The notes: generated by a model from the letters alone, not told the origin. Positions 7,817 to 16,166 are shown, counted from the first letter of the stretch. The stretch: DNA of 43,515 nucleotides from Arthrobacter rhizosphaerae (GCF_023062595.1 NZ_JALLAN010000025.1:1-43515), one strand, 5' to 3'. Made by a program: numbers and translations.

Positions 7817-8142
7817 CAGCAGCAGTCCTTCGGGTCGTTGCTGCAATCGCACTCCGGCGCCACGGCAACGACGCCCAGAAGGTCCGTGAGTGCGTGGCCC
7901 AGTTTGGGGTCGGCGAGCTCATACTTGGCCTTGCGGCCCTCGGGGACGGAGACCACCAGCCCGCATCCGCGGAGGCAGGTCAGGTGGTTGGACATGCTTT
8001 GGCGGCTGACTCCGATCAGCTCGGCAAGGTCACTCGGATAGGCAGGGGCCTCCCGCAACGCCAGCAGGATCTTCGCCCGCGTCGGATCAGACAGGGCATA
8101 CCCGAATCTTGCCAGGACGGCCGAATGCGTCAGTGTCTCCAT
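7816..8142 (-). CDS. cmtR: ArsR-family metal sensor, CmtR-like
   Basis: A 108-residue winged-helix repressor. The recognition helix region reads SRQSMSNHLTCLRGCGLVV, and C56 and C60 occupy the same place as Cys57 and Cys61 of Mycobacterium CmtR, which bind Cd(II)/Pb(II) together with a C-terminal Cys102. Here the C-terminus carries C98, C100, C107 and C108, which could supply the third ligand. Family members leave their operator when metal binds. It is the first gene of an operon with the CDF transporter. The frame is open upstream to 8304, but homology starts at ATG 8142. Confidence 0.88.
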   Translation of the reverse strand: METLTHSAVLARFGYALSDPTRAKILLALREAPAYPSDLAELIGVSRQSMSNHLTCLRGCGLVVSVPEGRKAKYELADPKLGHALTDLLGVVAVAPECDCSNDPKDCC

Positions 8143-8422
8143 GACAGCCCAAAGTACAGGGCAAGCTGGATTCACGCAAAGCTGTATCAAAATGCGTCGG
8201 AGCCCGTGCCAGCCATCAGCCGAAATGCGTAACTTTTGAACCTGGCAGCTCACGCCGGCCCCTGGATCGCGGGCAACTCTCGCGGGCCCCGGCGCATAAG
8301 TCACGCATTTCTGCCTGCCCCGGCCGACTTCCTAGCCGGCAACGGCAACGGTTAACCCAAACTTCCCCTCGCCGTCACGCTCCCTCCCCCGCGGAGTAAG
8401 CCGCCGCCCACACGGTGGAGGG

Positions 8423-9574
8423 GTGAGGATCGCAATTGTTGCCGAATCATTCCTGCCGCTGATGAACGGGGTTACGCACTCCATCCTGCGGGTGCTGGAG
8501 CATCTGCAGGAACGGGGGGACGACGTGCTGGTCATTGCGCCGTCAACACAGGACACGGAAGTCCTCGATGTTGTCCACGGCGCCTATGTTCACCGGCTTC
8601 CCTCAGTACCGCTGGCCGGGTACACCAACGTGCGTGTGGCGCTGGGAGGTGTGAATCGGGTCAAGCGAATCCTTGCCGATTACGCACCCGACGTCGTCCA
8701 CCTCGCCTCTCCTTTTGTCCTGGGCTGGCGGGCGGCCCAGGCTGCACACCAGCTCGGCATCCCGTCAGTGGCCATCTACCAGACCGAGGTCCCCAGCTAC
8801 GCAGCCCGCTACGGCGTCCCGTTCATGGAGAACTGGGCCTGGAACCGGGTGGAGAACATCCATCTCCTCGCCAGCAGGACGCTGGTCCCTTCCACTTTCG
8901 CGCTGAACCAGTTGCGCGGCCGCGGGATTCCGCGGGTGGATCTGTGGCGGCGCGGTGTGGATACCGCGCGGTTCAGCCCGGAAAAGCGCGACGACGGCTG
9001 GCGGGCTTCGGTGGCACCTGGCGGTGAGCGGATCATCGGCTATGTAGGGCGGCTGGCGGTCGAAAAGCAGGTGGAGGACCTTGCCGTCCTGGCCGACATC
9101 CCGGGCACCAGGCTGGTGATCGTCGGCGACGGCCCCCAGCGCGAAACCCTCCAGGATGCCCTGCCCCGGGCCGTGTTTACAGGTTTCCTCGGCGGCGAAG
9201 AACTGGCCAGCGTGGTGGCTTCCTTTGACCTTTTCGTCCATCCCGGCGAGCTGGAAACCTTCTGCCAGACCATCCAGGAGGCCATGGCCTCGGGGGTGCC
9301 TGTGGTGGCTACCGGCCGCGGGGGGCCCTTGGACCTGGTGGAAAACTCCCGCACCGGCTGGCTCTACGAGCCGGGAAATCTTGCCGAGCTGCGGCGCCGC
9401 GTGGTGGACCTGACGGGCGACGACGCCAAGCGCCGGGCGTTTGCAGCGGCAGCCCACACTTCTGTCCAGGGCAGGACGTGGCCTGCGCTCAGCGCCGAGC
9501 TGGTGCGCCACTATCGGCAGGTCATGGCCTCGCACAGCACTGCAACCACTCCGACAGTTAGGAACCCGGTATGA
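8423..9574 (+). CDS. GT4 family glycosyltransferase (mannosyltransferase-like)
   Basis: A 383-residue GT-B enzyme. The N-terminal MRIAIVAESFLPLMNGVT is typical of the GDP-mannose-dependent alpha-mannosyltransferases of actinobacteria (PimB/MgtA-like). The donor site shows GYVGRLAVEK (206-215) and the E-x7-E motif with E278 and E286. It likely transfers a hexose or hexuronic acid from a nucleotide sugar onto a membrane lipid or polysaccharide. The start is GTG 8423, close behind GGTGGAG. Its stop overlaps the start of the UDP-glucose dehydrogenase gene (ATGA), so the two form an operon; UDP-glucuronate could therefore be its donor or a product used alongside it (inference). Confidence 0.88.
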   Translation: MRIAIVAESFLPLMNGVTHSILRVLEHLQERGDDVLVIAPSTQDTEVLDVVHGAYVHRLPSVPLAGYTNVRVALGGVNRVKRILADYAPDVVHLASPFVLGWRAAQAAHQLGIPSVAIYQTEVPSYAARYGVPFMENWAWNRVENIHLLASRTLVPSTFALNQLRGRGIPRVDLWRRGVDTARFSPEKRDDGWRASVAPGGERIIGYVGRLAVEKQVEDLAVLADIPGTRLVIVGDGPQRETLQDALPRAVFTGFLGGEELASVVASFDLFVHPGELETFCQTIQEAMASGVPVVATGRGGPLDLVENSRTGWLYEPGNLAELRRRVVDLTGDDAKRRAFAAAAHTSVQGRTWPALSAELVRHYRQVMASHSTATTPTVRNPV

Positions 9575-10920
9575 ACATCTCCGTGATCGGCTGCGGCTAC
9601 CTTGGCGCTGTCCACGCCGCCACGCTGGCATCCATGGGGCACAGTGTGGTGGGCATCGACGTCGACGCCGCAAAAGTTGACCAGCTGGGGCGTGGCTTCG
9701 CACCGTTCTACGAACCCGGCCTGGACGAACTCCTGCAGGACGGTCTCACCACCGGCAGGCTGAGGTTCTCCACCGATTTCGCGGACGCCGCCGACGCGCA
9801 GGTCCACTTCCTGTGCGTGGGTACACCGCAGTCCAAAACGTCCGACGGCGCCGACCTCAGCTACCTGCTCGCCGCCACCGGAGCGCTGCTCCCCCACCTG
9901 GGCCGCCGCGCCGCCGTCGTCGGTAAATCAACCGTGCCCGTGGGCACCGTCGACGTGCTGGGCGGCATCCTGTCGGAGCGCCCTGACGTGCTCCTCGGCT
10001 GGAACCCGGAATTCCTGAGGCAGGGAACCGCAGTGAAGGATTCGCTGGTGCCCGACAGACTGGTCTACGGCGTGCCCGGCGGAAAGCACTCGGTGGAAGG
10101 CCGCGGCGTGACAGTCGCACTGGACACCGTGTACGAACCCCTGCTCTGCGCCGGCATTCCGCGGATGGTGTGCAACTATGCCACGGCGGAGCTCATCAAG
10201 TCGGCGTCGAACGCGTATCTGGCCACCAAAGTGAGCTTCATCAACGCCATGGCCGAGCTGTGTGATGCCTCCGGCGCGGACGTCACCGAGCTCAGCGAGG
10301 CGATGGGCATGGACCCGCGGATCGGCGGCCGGTACCTGCACGCCGGGCTGGGCTTCGGCGGGGGCTGCCTTCCCAAGGACATCCGCAGTTTCCGGACGCA
10401 GGCAGTTGGGCTGGGCGTGGACTCTGTTGATGCGTGGATGGGACTGGTGGATTCCGTCAATATCGCCCAGCGCTCCCGTACCGTGGAGATCGCCCGTGAG
10501 CTGTGTGGCGGTCACTTGTCGGGCCGGACCGTCACCGTCCTGGGCGCCGCCTTCAAACCTGACACTGACGACATCCGCGACTCCCCCGCCCTGGACGTGG
10601 CCCTGCAGCTCGCGGCAGCAGGGGCCCACGTGACAGTGACCGATCCGAAGGCCATCAACAACTCCTGGATGCGCTATCCGCAGCTGCGCTTCGAGCGTTC
10701 CGTCGAGGCTGCGCTCGATGACGCCGAGCTGGTACTGCTGCTCACCGAGTGGGAGGAATACCGCAGGCTCTCGCCCGCCGCCATCGGGAAACTCGTACGA
10801 CGCCGGGTGATGCTGGATGCGCGAAACGTCCTGGACGCCGGGCTGTGGCAGGCGGAAGGCTGGACCCTTCGGGGCCTCGGAAGGAACGCCGGCCTGGCCA
10901 GCGCATCCCTTGCGCTTTAG
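9571..10920 (+). CDS. ugd: UDP-glucose 6-dehydrogenase
   Basis: A 449-residue enzyme that oxidises UDP-glucose to UDP-glucuronate with two NAD+. Domains in order: N-terminal Rossmann fold with GCGYLG (7-12), central helix domain, and C-terminal UDP-binding domain. The catalytic cysteine C266 is in GFGGGCLPKD, K210 and N214 lie in the ELIKSASNAYLA segment, and the FKPDTDDIRDSP motif follows. Length is normal for the family. Its ATG overlaps the stop of the glycosyltransferase gene by four bases. The product would feed envelope or exopolysaccharide glycosylation. The next genes downstream are c-di-GMP enzymes, a class that often controls exopolysaccharide. Confidence 0.95.
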   Translation: MNISVIGCGYLGAVHAATLASMGHSVVGIDVDAAKVDQLGRGFAPFYEPGLDELLQDGLTTGRLRFSTDFADAADAQVHFLCVGTPQSKTSDGADLSYLLAATGALLPHLGRRAAVVGKSTVPVGTVDVLGGILSERPDVLLGWNPEFLRQGTAVKDSLVPDRLVYGVPGGKHSVEGRGVTVALDTVYEPLLCAGIPRMVCNYATAELIKSASNAYLATKVSFINAMAELCDASGADVTELSEAMGMDPRIGGRYLHAGLGFGGGCLPKDIRSFRTQAVGLGVDSVDAWMGLVDSVNIAQRSRTVEIARELCGGHLSGRTVTVLGAAFKPDTDDIRDSPALDVALQLAAAGAHVTVTDPKAINNSWMRYPQLRFERSVEAALDDAELVLLLTEWEEYRRLSPAAIGKLVRRRVMLDARNVLDAGLWQAEGWTLRGLGRNAGLASASLAL

Positions 10921-10926
10921 TCTCCG

Positions 10927-10950
10927 CCCCCTATGATTTCCACAAGGGGG
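10927..10950 (+). promoter_or_regulatory. hairpin that could mask the leader-ORF ribosome site
   Basis: CCCCCT at 10927-10932 can pair with AGGGGG at 10945-10950 across a 12-base loop; the right arm is part of the strong Shine-Dalgarno GGGGGAGG of the leader ORF. A TATGAT that could be a -10 element overlaps the loop (10932-10937); if it is a promoter, the left arm would not be transcribed and the hairpin would only form in read-through RNA from ugd. Confidence 0.4.
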
Positions 10951-10961
10951 AGGAAAACAAG

Positions 10962-11003
10962 ATGGCTCTATTTAAGACCGAATACCTTGTTTCTATTGCG
11001 TGA
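10962..11003 (+). CDS. 13-codon leader ORF coupled to GGDEF-EAL gene
   Basis: The ORF reads MALFKTEYLVSIA, starts with ATG 10962 behind GGGGGAGG (10946-10953, spacing about eight) and ends with TGA 11001-11003, whose final A is the first base of the next gene's ATG (TGATG). The downstream gene has no better ribosome site of its own, so it is probably translated by coupling. The paralogous gene at 12906 begins at the equivalent place with an intact long frame, so this mini-ORF may be a detached remnant of the first gene's N-terminus. Not recognised as a known leader peptide. Confidence 0.5.
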   Translation: MALFKTEYLVSIA

Positions 11004-12799
11004 TGACGGAAGCCCAAGGGGACGCGTCCGCCGATGCAGGGCTTGATATCAGCCCTGACGCGCTGCTGATTCTGGCCCCTGACGGCACCATCCGCCGCGC
11101 AAACTCAGCCGCAGAGCGCCTGTTTGGGCGGTCCCGGGACGAGCTTCTGGGATCGGATCACCGGATCCTGCTGGCCGAGGGGTTCCTTGAGGCCATTGTC
11201 TGGGAATACGACGTCTTGCGGAAAAGTCCTGATCCTGTTCTTGGGAATGCGCCAATAGAGCCCGTCTGCCTGCGCGGGGACGGCTCCGAGTTTCCCGCCG
11301 AGATCGTCTGCTCCCTGCTTCCGGCACCAGGGCTTCCGGCACCCCAGGCGCCCGGATCACAGCCGCCCGAATCACAGACGCCGGGGCCGTCGGGCCAGGC
11401 AGCGCCCTCATTGGCAATGTCCGTCCGGGATGCAACGTACCGGAAGGTGGGCAACGCGCTCGCGGAGGAGGCGTCCCAGCTGAGGGCGATGGCGTTCCAG
11501 GATCAGCTCACAGGACTCGCCAACCGGCAGTTGTTCAACGACCAGCTGGCCCAGGCCATGCGGCGCCCACGGCATATCGCCGTCGACGTCATTCTGCTGG
11601 ACCTGGACGACTTCAAGGAAGTCAACGACATCCACGGCCACCACGCGGGTGATCAGATGCTGATCGAAACGGCCCGCCGGCTGCGTTCCTGCGTCCGTCC
11701 CAACGACACCGTGGGGCGGCTGGGCGGGGACGAGTTCGTGGTGCTCCTGACCAACGTCGCGGATCCGGCTGCTGTGGCGGAACGCATCATGGAAACGCTG
11801 AACGTTCCCGTGAACATCGGCGGGGCGCAGCTGAAGCCAAGCCTTTCCCTGGGCCTGGCGTCCATGAGTGAAACCACCATGGAGCCGTCGGACCTGCTGC
11901 GGCAGGCTGATGTAGCCATGTATGCGGCCAAGGCCGGAGGCAAAAACCGGTACATGCGGTTCCGGCCGGAAATGCTTAGGGACCTGGCCCACCGCAATGA
12001 CATGGAGGCCAGGCTCCGCGTCGCCGTGCTACACGGCGAGGTGAAGGTGCAGTACCAGCCTGTCGTTTCCACCGGTTCAGGGCGGGAGGTGCAACTGGAG
12101 GCCCTGGCCCGCTGGGAGCGCGACGGCGAATTCATTCCTCCAGGGCAGTTCATTCCCATGGCGGAGCGGAGCGGGCTGATCAGCGATCTGGGCAACAGCG
12201 TGATGGCGCGGGCCTGCGTTGAGCTGCAGCCGTGGCTTGCTGCGGACAAATCCCGCTCCCTGACTTTCAACGTTTCCGGCGGCCAGCTGCACGAGCACGA
12301 TTTCGCCGACGTCGCGCTGCGGATCGCGTCCTCCTGCCGGGTTGATCCGGGACAGTTGGTGCTCGAAGTGACGGAGAGTGTGTTCCTGGATCCGGGCTCG
12401 CAGGTGATCGACCAGCTGAAGCACCTCCGGCGGGCACGGATGCGTGTTGCCCTCGACGATTTCGGCACGGGCTATTCGTCATTGGGGCGGCTGCAGGACT
12501 TGCCCGTTGACGCTGTGAAGATCGATGGCAGCTTCGTCTCGATGGTGCGGACCGGCGCGGAGAAACTTCCGCTGCTCAGTTCCATGATCACCATGGCGCA
12601 CGGCCTGAACCTGTCCGTCACGGCCGAGGGCATTGAGACCCCGGCACAGGCCGAGTACCTGATGGATCTGGGCTGTGATTTCCTGCAGGGTTACCTCTTC
12701 TCGCGGCCGGTTTCTGACAACCGATTGGACATGGCCATGACGAGGGCTGAGACGGCCATGGAGTCCGTCCGGGGACTGCGCGTTGGCGGCCGGCGGTGA
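11003..12799 (+). CDS. PAS-GGDEF-EAL bifunctional c-di-GMP enzyme
   Basis: About 598 residues: one PAS domain (about 15-105), a Pro-rich linker (109-134), GGDEF domain (about 160-320) and EAL domain (about 335-585). The cyclase signature RLGGDEF is intact and is preceded by an RPND sequence at the position of the RxxD inhibitory site, five residues upstream. The phosphodiesterase signature LEALARW is intact, as are the later EVTES, DDFGTGYSSL, VKID and AEGIET blocks that hold metal ligands and the catalytic base. It could thus make and degrade c-di-GMP; the net activity cannot be read from sequence. No transmembrane segment is visible, so it is cytosolic. It is closely related to the next gene. 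Confidence 0.92.
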   Translation: MTEAQGDASADAGLDISPDALLILAPDGTIRRANSAAERLFGRSRDELLGSDHRILLAEGFLEAIVWEYDVLRKSPDPVLGNAPIEPVCLRGDGSEFPAEIVCSLLPAPGLPAPQAPGSQPPESQTPGPSGQAAPSLAMSVRDATYRKVGNALAEEASQLRAMAFQDQLTGLANRQLFNDQLAQAMRRPRHIAVDVILLDLDDFKEVNDIHGHHAGDQMLIETARRLRSCVRPNDTVGRLGGDEFVVLLTNVADPAAVAERIMETLNVPVNIGGAQLKPSLSLGLASMSETTMEPSDLLRQADVAMYAAKAGGKNRYMRFRPEMLRDLAHRNDMEARLRVAVLHGEVKVQYQPVVSTGSGREVQLEALARWERDGEFIPPGQFIPMAERSGLISDLGNSVMARACVELQPWLAADKSRSLTFNVSGGQLHEHDFADVALRIASSCRVDPGQLVLEVTESVFLDPGSQVIDQLKHLRRARMRVALDDFGTGYSSLGRLQDLPVDAVKIDGSFVSMVRTGAEKLPLLSSMITMAHGLNLSVTAEGIETPAQAEYLMDLGCDFLQGYLFSRPVSDNRLDMAMTRAETAMESVRGLRVGGRR

Positions 12800-12857
12800 G
12801 GTTGAAGCGGCTGTAGGAGCACGTGAAGAAATGGAACGCAGAATTGATTCGTCGCCA

Positions 12858-12885
12858 TTGATAATTGACCTTTGCACCTTATGAT
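12858..12885 (+). promoter_or_regulatory. candidate sigma-70-type promoter of second GGDEF-EAL gene
   Basis: TTGATA (12858-12863) and TATGAT (12880-12885) are separated by 16 bp. The start ATG lies only 20 bp beyond the -10, with the ribosome site GGGGGAAGG (12892-12900) at the expected transcript start, which is tight and weakens the call. The same TATGAT-to-GGGGGA(A/G)G arrangement occurs before the first paralogue (10932-10953). Confidence 0.45.
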
Positions 12886-12905
12886 GTGCTTGGGGGAAGG
12901 CGAAT

Positions 12906-15101
12906 ATGAATAATTTTAGGTCTCAAAAAAAGGGCTCTATGGAACCGTCTTTACGCCGTGCTGCAGACAACAGCGGTGAAGTAATTCCCATCTCGGGGAT
13001 TGAACACCGCTCTGTGCTGGAGTCCAGCCCGGACGCGGTCCTCGTCCTGTCCGCGGACGGCACCATCAGTCTGGTGAATTCAGCTGCTGAGCGCATGTTC
13101 GGGCATTCACGAGCTGAATTGATTGGCGCCGATCACCGCATACTGCTGGCCGAAGACTTCCGCCACGGATTCCTCAAAGTGTTCGACGCCCTACGGCGCA
13201 GCTCGCCGGAAACTCCCCTGCAACCATTCGAGGCTTACGGGGTACGCGCAGACGGCAGCGAATTCGCGGGCGAGGTGGCGTGTTCCCTTTTTGAAGCCGC
13301 CTCCGGGACTTTTATGACGGTCACGGTCCGCGATACCGCCCACCGGAAAGAATCGGACGCCAGTCTCCGCGAGGCCATGTCGCTGCTCACCGCCACACTT
13401 GAGTCGACGGCGGACGGGATCCTGGTGGTCAGCAGCGACGGTCAGATCGCCGGCCTCAACGACCAGTTCGTGTCCATGTGGGGCATCCCGCGGGAACTGC
13501 TGGACACCCACGACGACGAAGCCGTGATGAAGTTCGTGCTGGAACAGCTTTCCGAGCCCGAGAGTTTCCTGGAGAAGGTCAAGGAGCTCTACGCGAATCC
13601 GGATGCTGAAAGCCACGACGTTTTGGAGTTCCTCGACGGCAGGACTTTCGAAAGGTATTCCCGCCCGCAAAAAGTCGCGAACGAAGTCGTGGGACGCGTG
13701 TGGAGCTTCCGCGATGTCACGCCCCGGAGGAAGGCCCAGGAGCAGGCCCGGAAGGCCATGATCGACCTGGCCGAACAGGCTGCGCAATTGAAAGATCTTG
13801 CCTTCAAGGATCCCCTGACGGGGCTGGCGAACAGGCAGCTGTTCAACGATCAGCTCACCGAGGCCCTGCGCGGTCCGGCCGGCACTTCTGTGGACGTCCT
13901 GCTGATTGACCTGGACGACTTCAAGGAAGTCAACGACATCCTCGGGCACCATGCCGGGGATCAGATGCTCATCGAAGTGGCACGACGCCTCCGCTTCTGC
14001 GTCCGGCCCAACGACACAGTAGCCAGACTGGGCGGCGACGAGTTTGTGGTGCTGCTGACGGATGTTGAGAACGCTGAGGAGGTAGCCGAGCGGATTGTCG
14101 ATTCCCTCAATGTTCCCGTCTTCCTTTATGGCACCATGCTTCGGCCGAGCCTGAGCCTGGGACTTGCTTCGCTGGGCGAGAAGCCGGTTGAGCCCTCGGA
14201 TCTGCTCCGGCAGGCCGACGTCGCGATGTACGCGGCGAAGGCCGCCGGCAAGAACCGGTACATGCGGTTCCGTCCGGAAATGATGGCTGCCCTGGTCCAG
14301 CGCACCGATATGGAGGCGAGCCTGCGGCTGGCCGTAGACCGCGGCGATATTTACGTGAACTACCAGCCGGTGATGACTCCGCGGCTTGACGCCGTGGTGC
14401 AGTTTGAGGCGCTGGCCCGCTGGGACCGCGACGGCGAGATCATCCCGCCCACGCAGTTCATTCCGCTTGCGGAGCGCAGCGGATTAATCGGGGCGATCGG
14501 GGCCCTCGTGCTGCGGCGTGCCTGCACGGAGATGGGCCCGTGGCTGGCCGAGGACCGTACCCGGTCCCTCGCCGTGAACATCTCCGGCGTGCAGATCCAG
14601 GAACCGAACTTCGCCGAGGGCGTGCTGCGGGTTGCCGCCTCCTGCGACGTGGACCCTGCGCAGATGGTCATTGAAGTCACCGAGAGCGTGTTCTTCGATG
14701 CCGACTGCCAGGTGCTGAAGCAGTTGAATCAGCTGCGCGACGCCGGTGTGCAGGTTGCGCTGGACGACTTCGGCACCGGGTACTCATCGCTGGGCCGGCT
14801 GCAGGATCTTCCCGTGGACACCGTGAAGATCGATCAGTCGTTTGTATCCATGGTCCGAACCGGGGCGGAGAAGCTGCCCATCCTCAGCTCCATGATCAAC
14901 ATGGCGCACAACCTCGGGCTCCTGGTGACTGCCGAGGGAATCGAGACCCCGGAGCAGGCCGCCTACCTGATGGACCTGAAATGCGACTCACTCCAGGGCT
15001 TCTACTTCTCGCACCCGGAGCCGGAGGCCGGACTGGAAATGGCCATCCTGAGGACTCTGCACGCGTTCGAGCTGATCCACAAACTGCGGGTAAAGCCCTA
15101 A
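12906..15101 (+). CDS. PAS-PAS-GGDEF-EAL bifunctional c-di-GMP enzyme
   Basis: A 731-residue paralogue of the preceding protein with a second PAS-like domain: PAS1 about 35-145, PAS2 about 160-272, a short coiled stretch (275-298), GGDEF 376-380 within its domain, and EAL 501-503 within its domain. The inhibitory-site motif RPND, the cyclase motif and the EAL catalytic blocks (EVTES, DDFGTGYSS, VKID, AEGIET) are all intact. Over the GGDEF-EAL part the two proteins share long identical stretches, pointing to tandem gene duplication with gain or loss of the extra PAS domain. The start ATG 12906 sits behind GGGGGAAGG. The gene ends 4 bp before the convergent VOC gene. Confidence 0.92.
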   Translation: MNNFRSQKKGSMEPSLRRAADNSGEVIPISGIEHRSVLESSPDAVLVLSADGTISLVNSAAERMFGHSRAELIGADHRILLAEDFRHGFLKVFDALRRSSPETPLQPFEAYGVRADGSEFAGEVACSLFEAASGTFMTVTVRDTAHRKESDASLREAMSLLTATLESTADGILVVSSDGQIAGLNDQFVSMWGIPRELLDTHDDEAVMKFVLEQLSEPESFLEKVKELYANPDAESHDVLEFLDGRTFERYSRPQKVANEVVGRVWSFRDVTPRRKAQEQARKAMIDLAEQAAQLKDLAFKDPLTGLANRQLFNDQLTEALRGPAGTSVDVLLIDLDDFKEVNDILGHHAGDQMLIEVARRLRFCVRPNDTVARLGGDEFVVLLTDVENAEEVAERIVDSLNVPVFLYGTMLRPSLSLGLASLGEKPVEPSDLLRQADVAMYAAKAAGKNRYMRFRPEMMAALVQRTDMEASLRLAVDRGDIYVNYQPVMTPRLDAVVQFEALARWDRDGEIIPPTQFIPLAERSGLIGAIGALVLRRACTEMGPWLAEDRTRSLAVNISGVQIQEPNFAEGVLRVAASCDVDPAQMVIEVTESVFFDADCQVLKQLNQLRDAGVQVALDDFGTGYSSLGRLQDLPVDTVKIDQSFVSMVRTGAEKLPILSSMINMAHNLGLLVTAEGIETPEQAAYLMDLKCDSLQGFYFSHPEPEAGLEMAILRTLHAFELIHKLRVKP

Positions 15102-15105
15102 TGGG

Positions 15106-15507
15106 TCAGCTCTGAACGTACTGGGCAGAAAACTCACCTGAGGGCTCAATTGGCTGTATCACGTCGATAAGAACTTGATCGGGTCCAATAAGTATGAAGT
15201 GGCGCTGCCCGAAGTCTTCCGACCGAATGTCCTGCGCCATCGGGAGCCCTTCCCGGACAATCAACCGCTCGTATTCTGAGTCAACGTCATCGACTTCGAC
15301 ATTGATCAAAACACCACCGGCCGGACGACCGAACCCCGCGGGAATCGTCGCATGGGCATGGTCGAGTAGCGCCAGCTCCCAGAGTCCGCGCCTGAGACTC
15401 ACGTACCAGTCCGATTCGAATGTGGTCTCATACCCAAATGCAGTTCGGTAGTAGTCCGCGGATCCGAGTACGTCGCTCGACATGAGGACGGGGTAAGAAC
15501 TGATCAT
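15106..15507 (-). CDS. VOC (glyoxalase/bleomycin-resistance fold) protein
   Basis: A 133-residue single-module-pair VOC protein: first half VLMSSDVLGSADYYRTAFGYETTFESDWYVSL-like beta-alpha unit, second half GGVLINVEVDDVDSEYERL followed by FGQRHFILIGPDQVLIDVIQ. The expected metal ligands at the ends of the strands are only partly obvious, so binding (antibiotic or aldehyde sequestration) or an enzymatic role are both possible. ATG 15507 is chosen because AAAGGAGGTG lies seven bases upstream; the earlier in-frame GTG would include that ribosome site. It is divergent from a TetR regulator, and the two operators between them suggest that this gene is its target. Confidence 0.85.
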   Translation of the reverse strand: MISSYPVLMSSDVLGSADYYRTAFGYETTFESDWYVSLRRGLWELALLDHAHATIPAGFGRPAGGVLINVEVDDVDSEYERLIVREGLPMAQDIRSEDFGQRHFILIGPDQVLIDVIQPIEPSGEFSAQYVQS

Positions 15508-15526
15508 CGCCACACCTCCTTTCACT

Positions 15527-15545
15527 TACATACACAGTGTATGTA
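15527..15545. promoter_or_regulatory. TetR operator 1
   Basis: A perfect 9-1-9 inverted repeat, TACATACAC-A-GTGTATGTA, lies 20 bp upstream of the VOC start and next to its ribosome site. It shares its core with operator 2; the centres are 31 bp apart, about three helical turns. Confidence 0.85.
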
Positions 15546-15556
15546 TGTGAGCTACA

Positions 15557-15577
15557 ATACATACACCGTGTATGTAT
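15557..15577. promoter_or_regulatory. TetR operator 2
   Basis: A perfect 10-1-10 inverted repeat, ATACATACAC-C-GTGTATGTAT, ends 15 bp before the tetR start codon. A TACAAT (15553-15558) that could serve as -10 for the regulator gene overlaps its edge, so binding would repress the regulator itself. Confidence 0.85.
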
Positions 15578-15592
15578 AGGCAAGGGGACGAG

Positions 15593-16153
15593 ATGGCAAG
15601 AGCCACCCAGGAACAGAGCGAAGAAACAGCGCGCACAGTTTTGATCACAGCCCAAGAGCTTTTCGCCGAATACGGGTATGAGGCAGTTGGACTGGAACAA
15701 GTAGCGGCAGGGGCGGGGGTGACGCGCGGGGCGGTGTATCACCATTTCAGAAGCAAGAAAGGGCTGTTCGAGGCCGTGCTCGACGAGGCTCAAAGCCAGG
15801 TCAGCGCGGCAATCACCCAGGCCGCCCCCGGAGAAGGGTGGGATGCCATCGAAGAGGGATGCAAGGCATTCCTGCGGGCAAGCATCTCGCCAGGGGTGCG
15901 CAGGATAATGCTCGTCGACGCGCCCGCCGTGCTCGGATGGACAACATGGCGGCGCTCTGACGCCAGACACTCCGCACGATTGCTGGAGGAAGGTCTGGAG
16001 AGCGTCATCGGGCCGGAGGAGGACCGCAGTGCGATCGCTGCGCTGCTCTCAGGCGCCATGAACGAAGCAGCCATGTGGATTGCCGAGGGAGGCGACATCG
16101 CCTCGGCGGAGCGCGCCCTGTCACAAATTCTTCGCTCCCTGAGATCCCCGTGA
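15593..16153 (+). CDS. TetR/AcrR-family transcriptional regulator
   Basis: A 186-residue repressor with the usual N-terminal helix-turn-helix: AQELFAEYGYEAVGLEQVAAGAGVTRGAVYHHFRSKKGLFEAV (about 20-62). The C-terminal ligand domain (about 80-186) has the GVRRIMLVDAPAVLGW segment seen in several TetR subfamilies. The start ATG 15593 follows AAGGGGA; an upstream in-frame ATG at 15572 lies inside the operator and is unlikely. Two palindromes between this gene and the divergent VOC gene are the probable binding sites, giving control of both genes. The ligand is unknown. The gene is convergent with the SDR gene, 13 bp between stops. Confidence 0.9.
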   Translation: MARATQEQSEETARTVLITAQELFAEYGYEAVGLEQVAAGAGVTRGAVYHHFRSKKGLFEAVLDEAQSQVSAAITQAAPGEGWDAIEEGCKAFLRASISPGVRRIMLVDAPAVLGWTTWRRSDARHSARLLEEGLESVIGPEEDRSAIAALLSGAMNEAAMWIAEGGDIASAERALSQILRSLRSP

Positions 16154-16166
16154 GTTCGGCCTTCAG

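Noticed and set aside
10921..11002. c-di-GMP riboswitch before the first GGDEF-EAL gene
   Set aside because: The leader is too short and lacks the conserved junction sequences; a leader ORF explains the strong ribosome site better.
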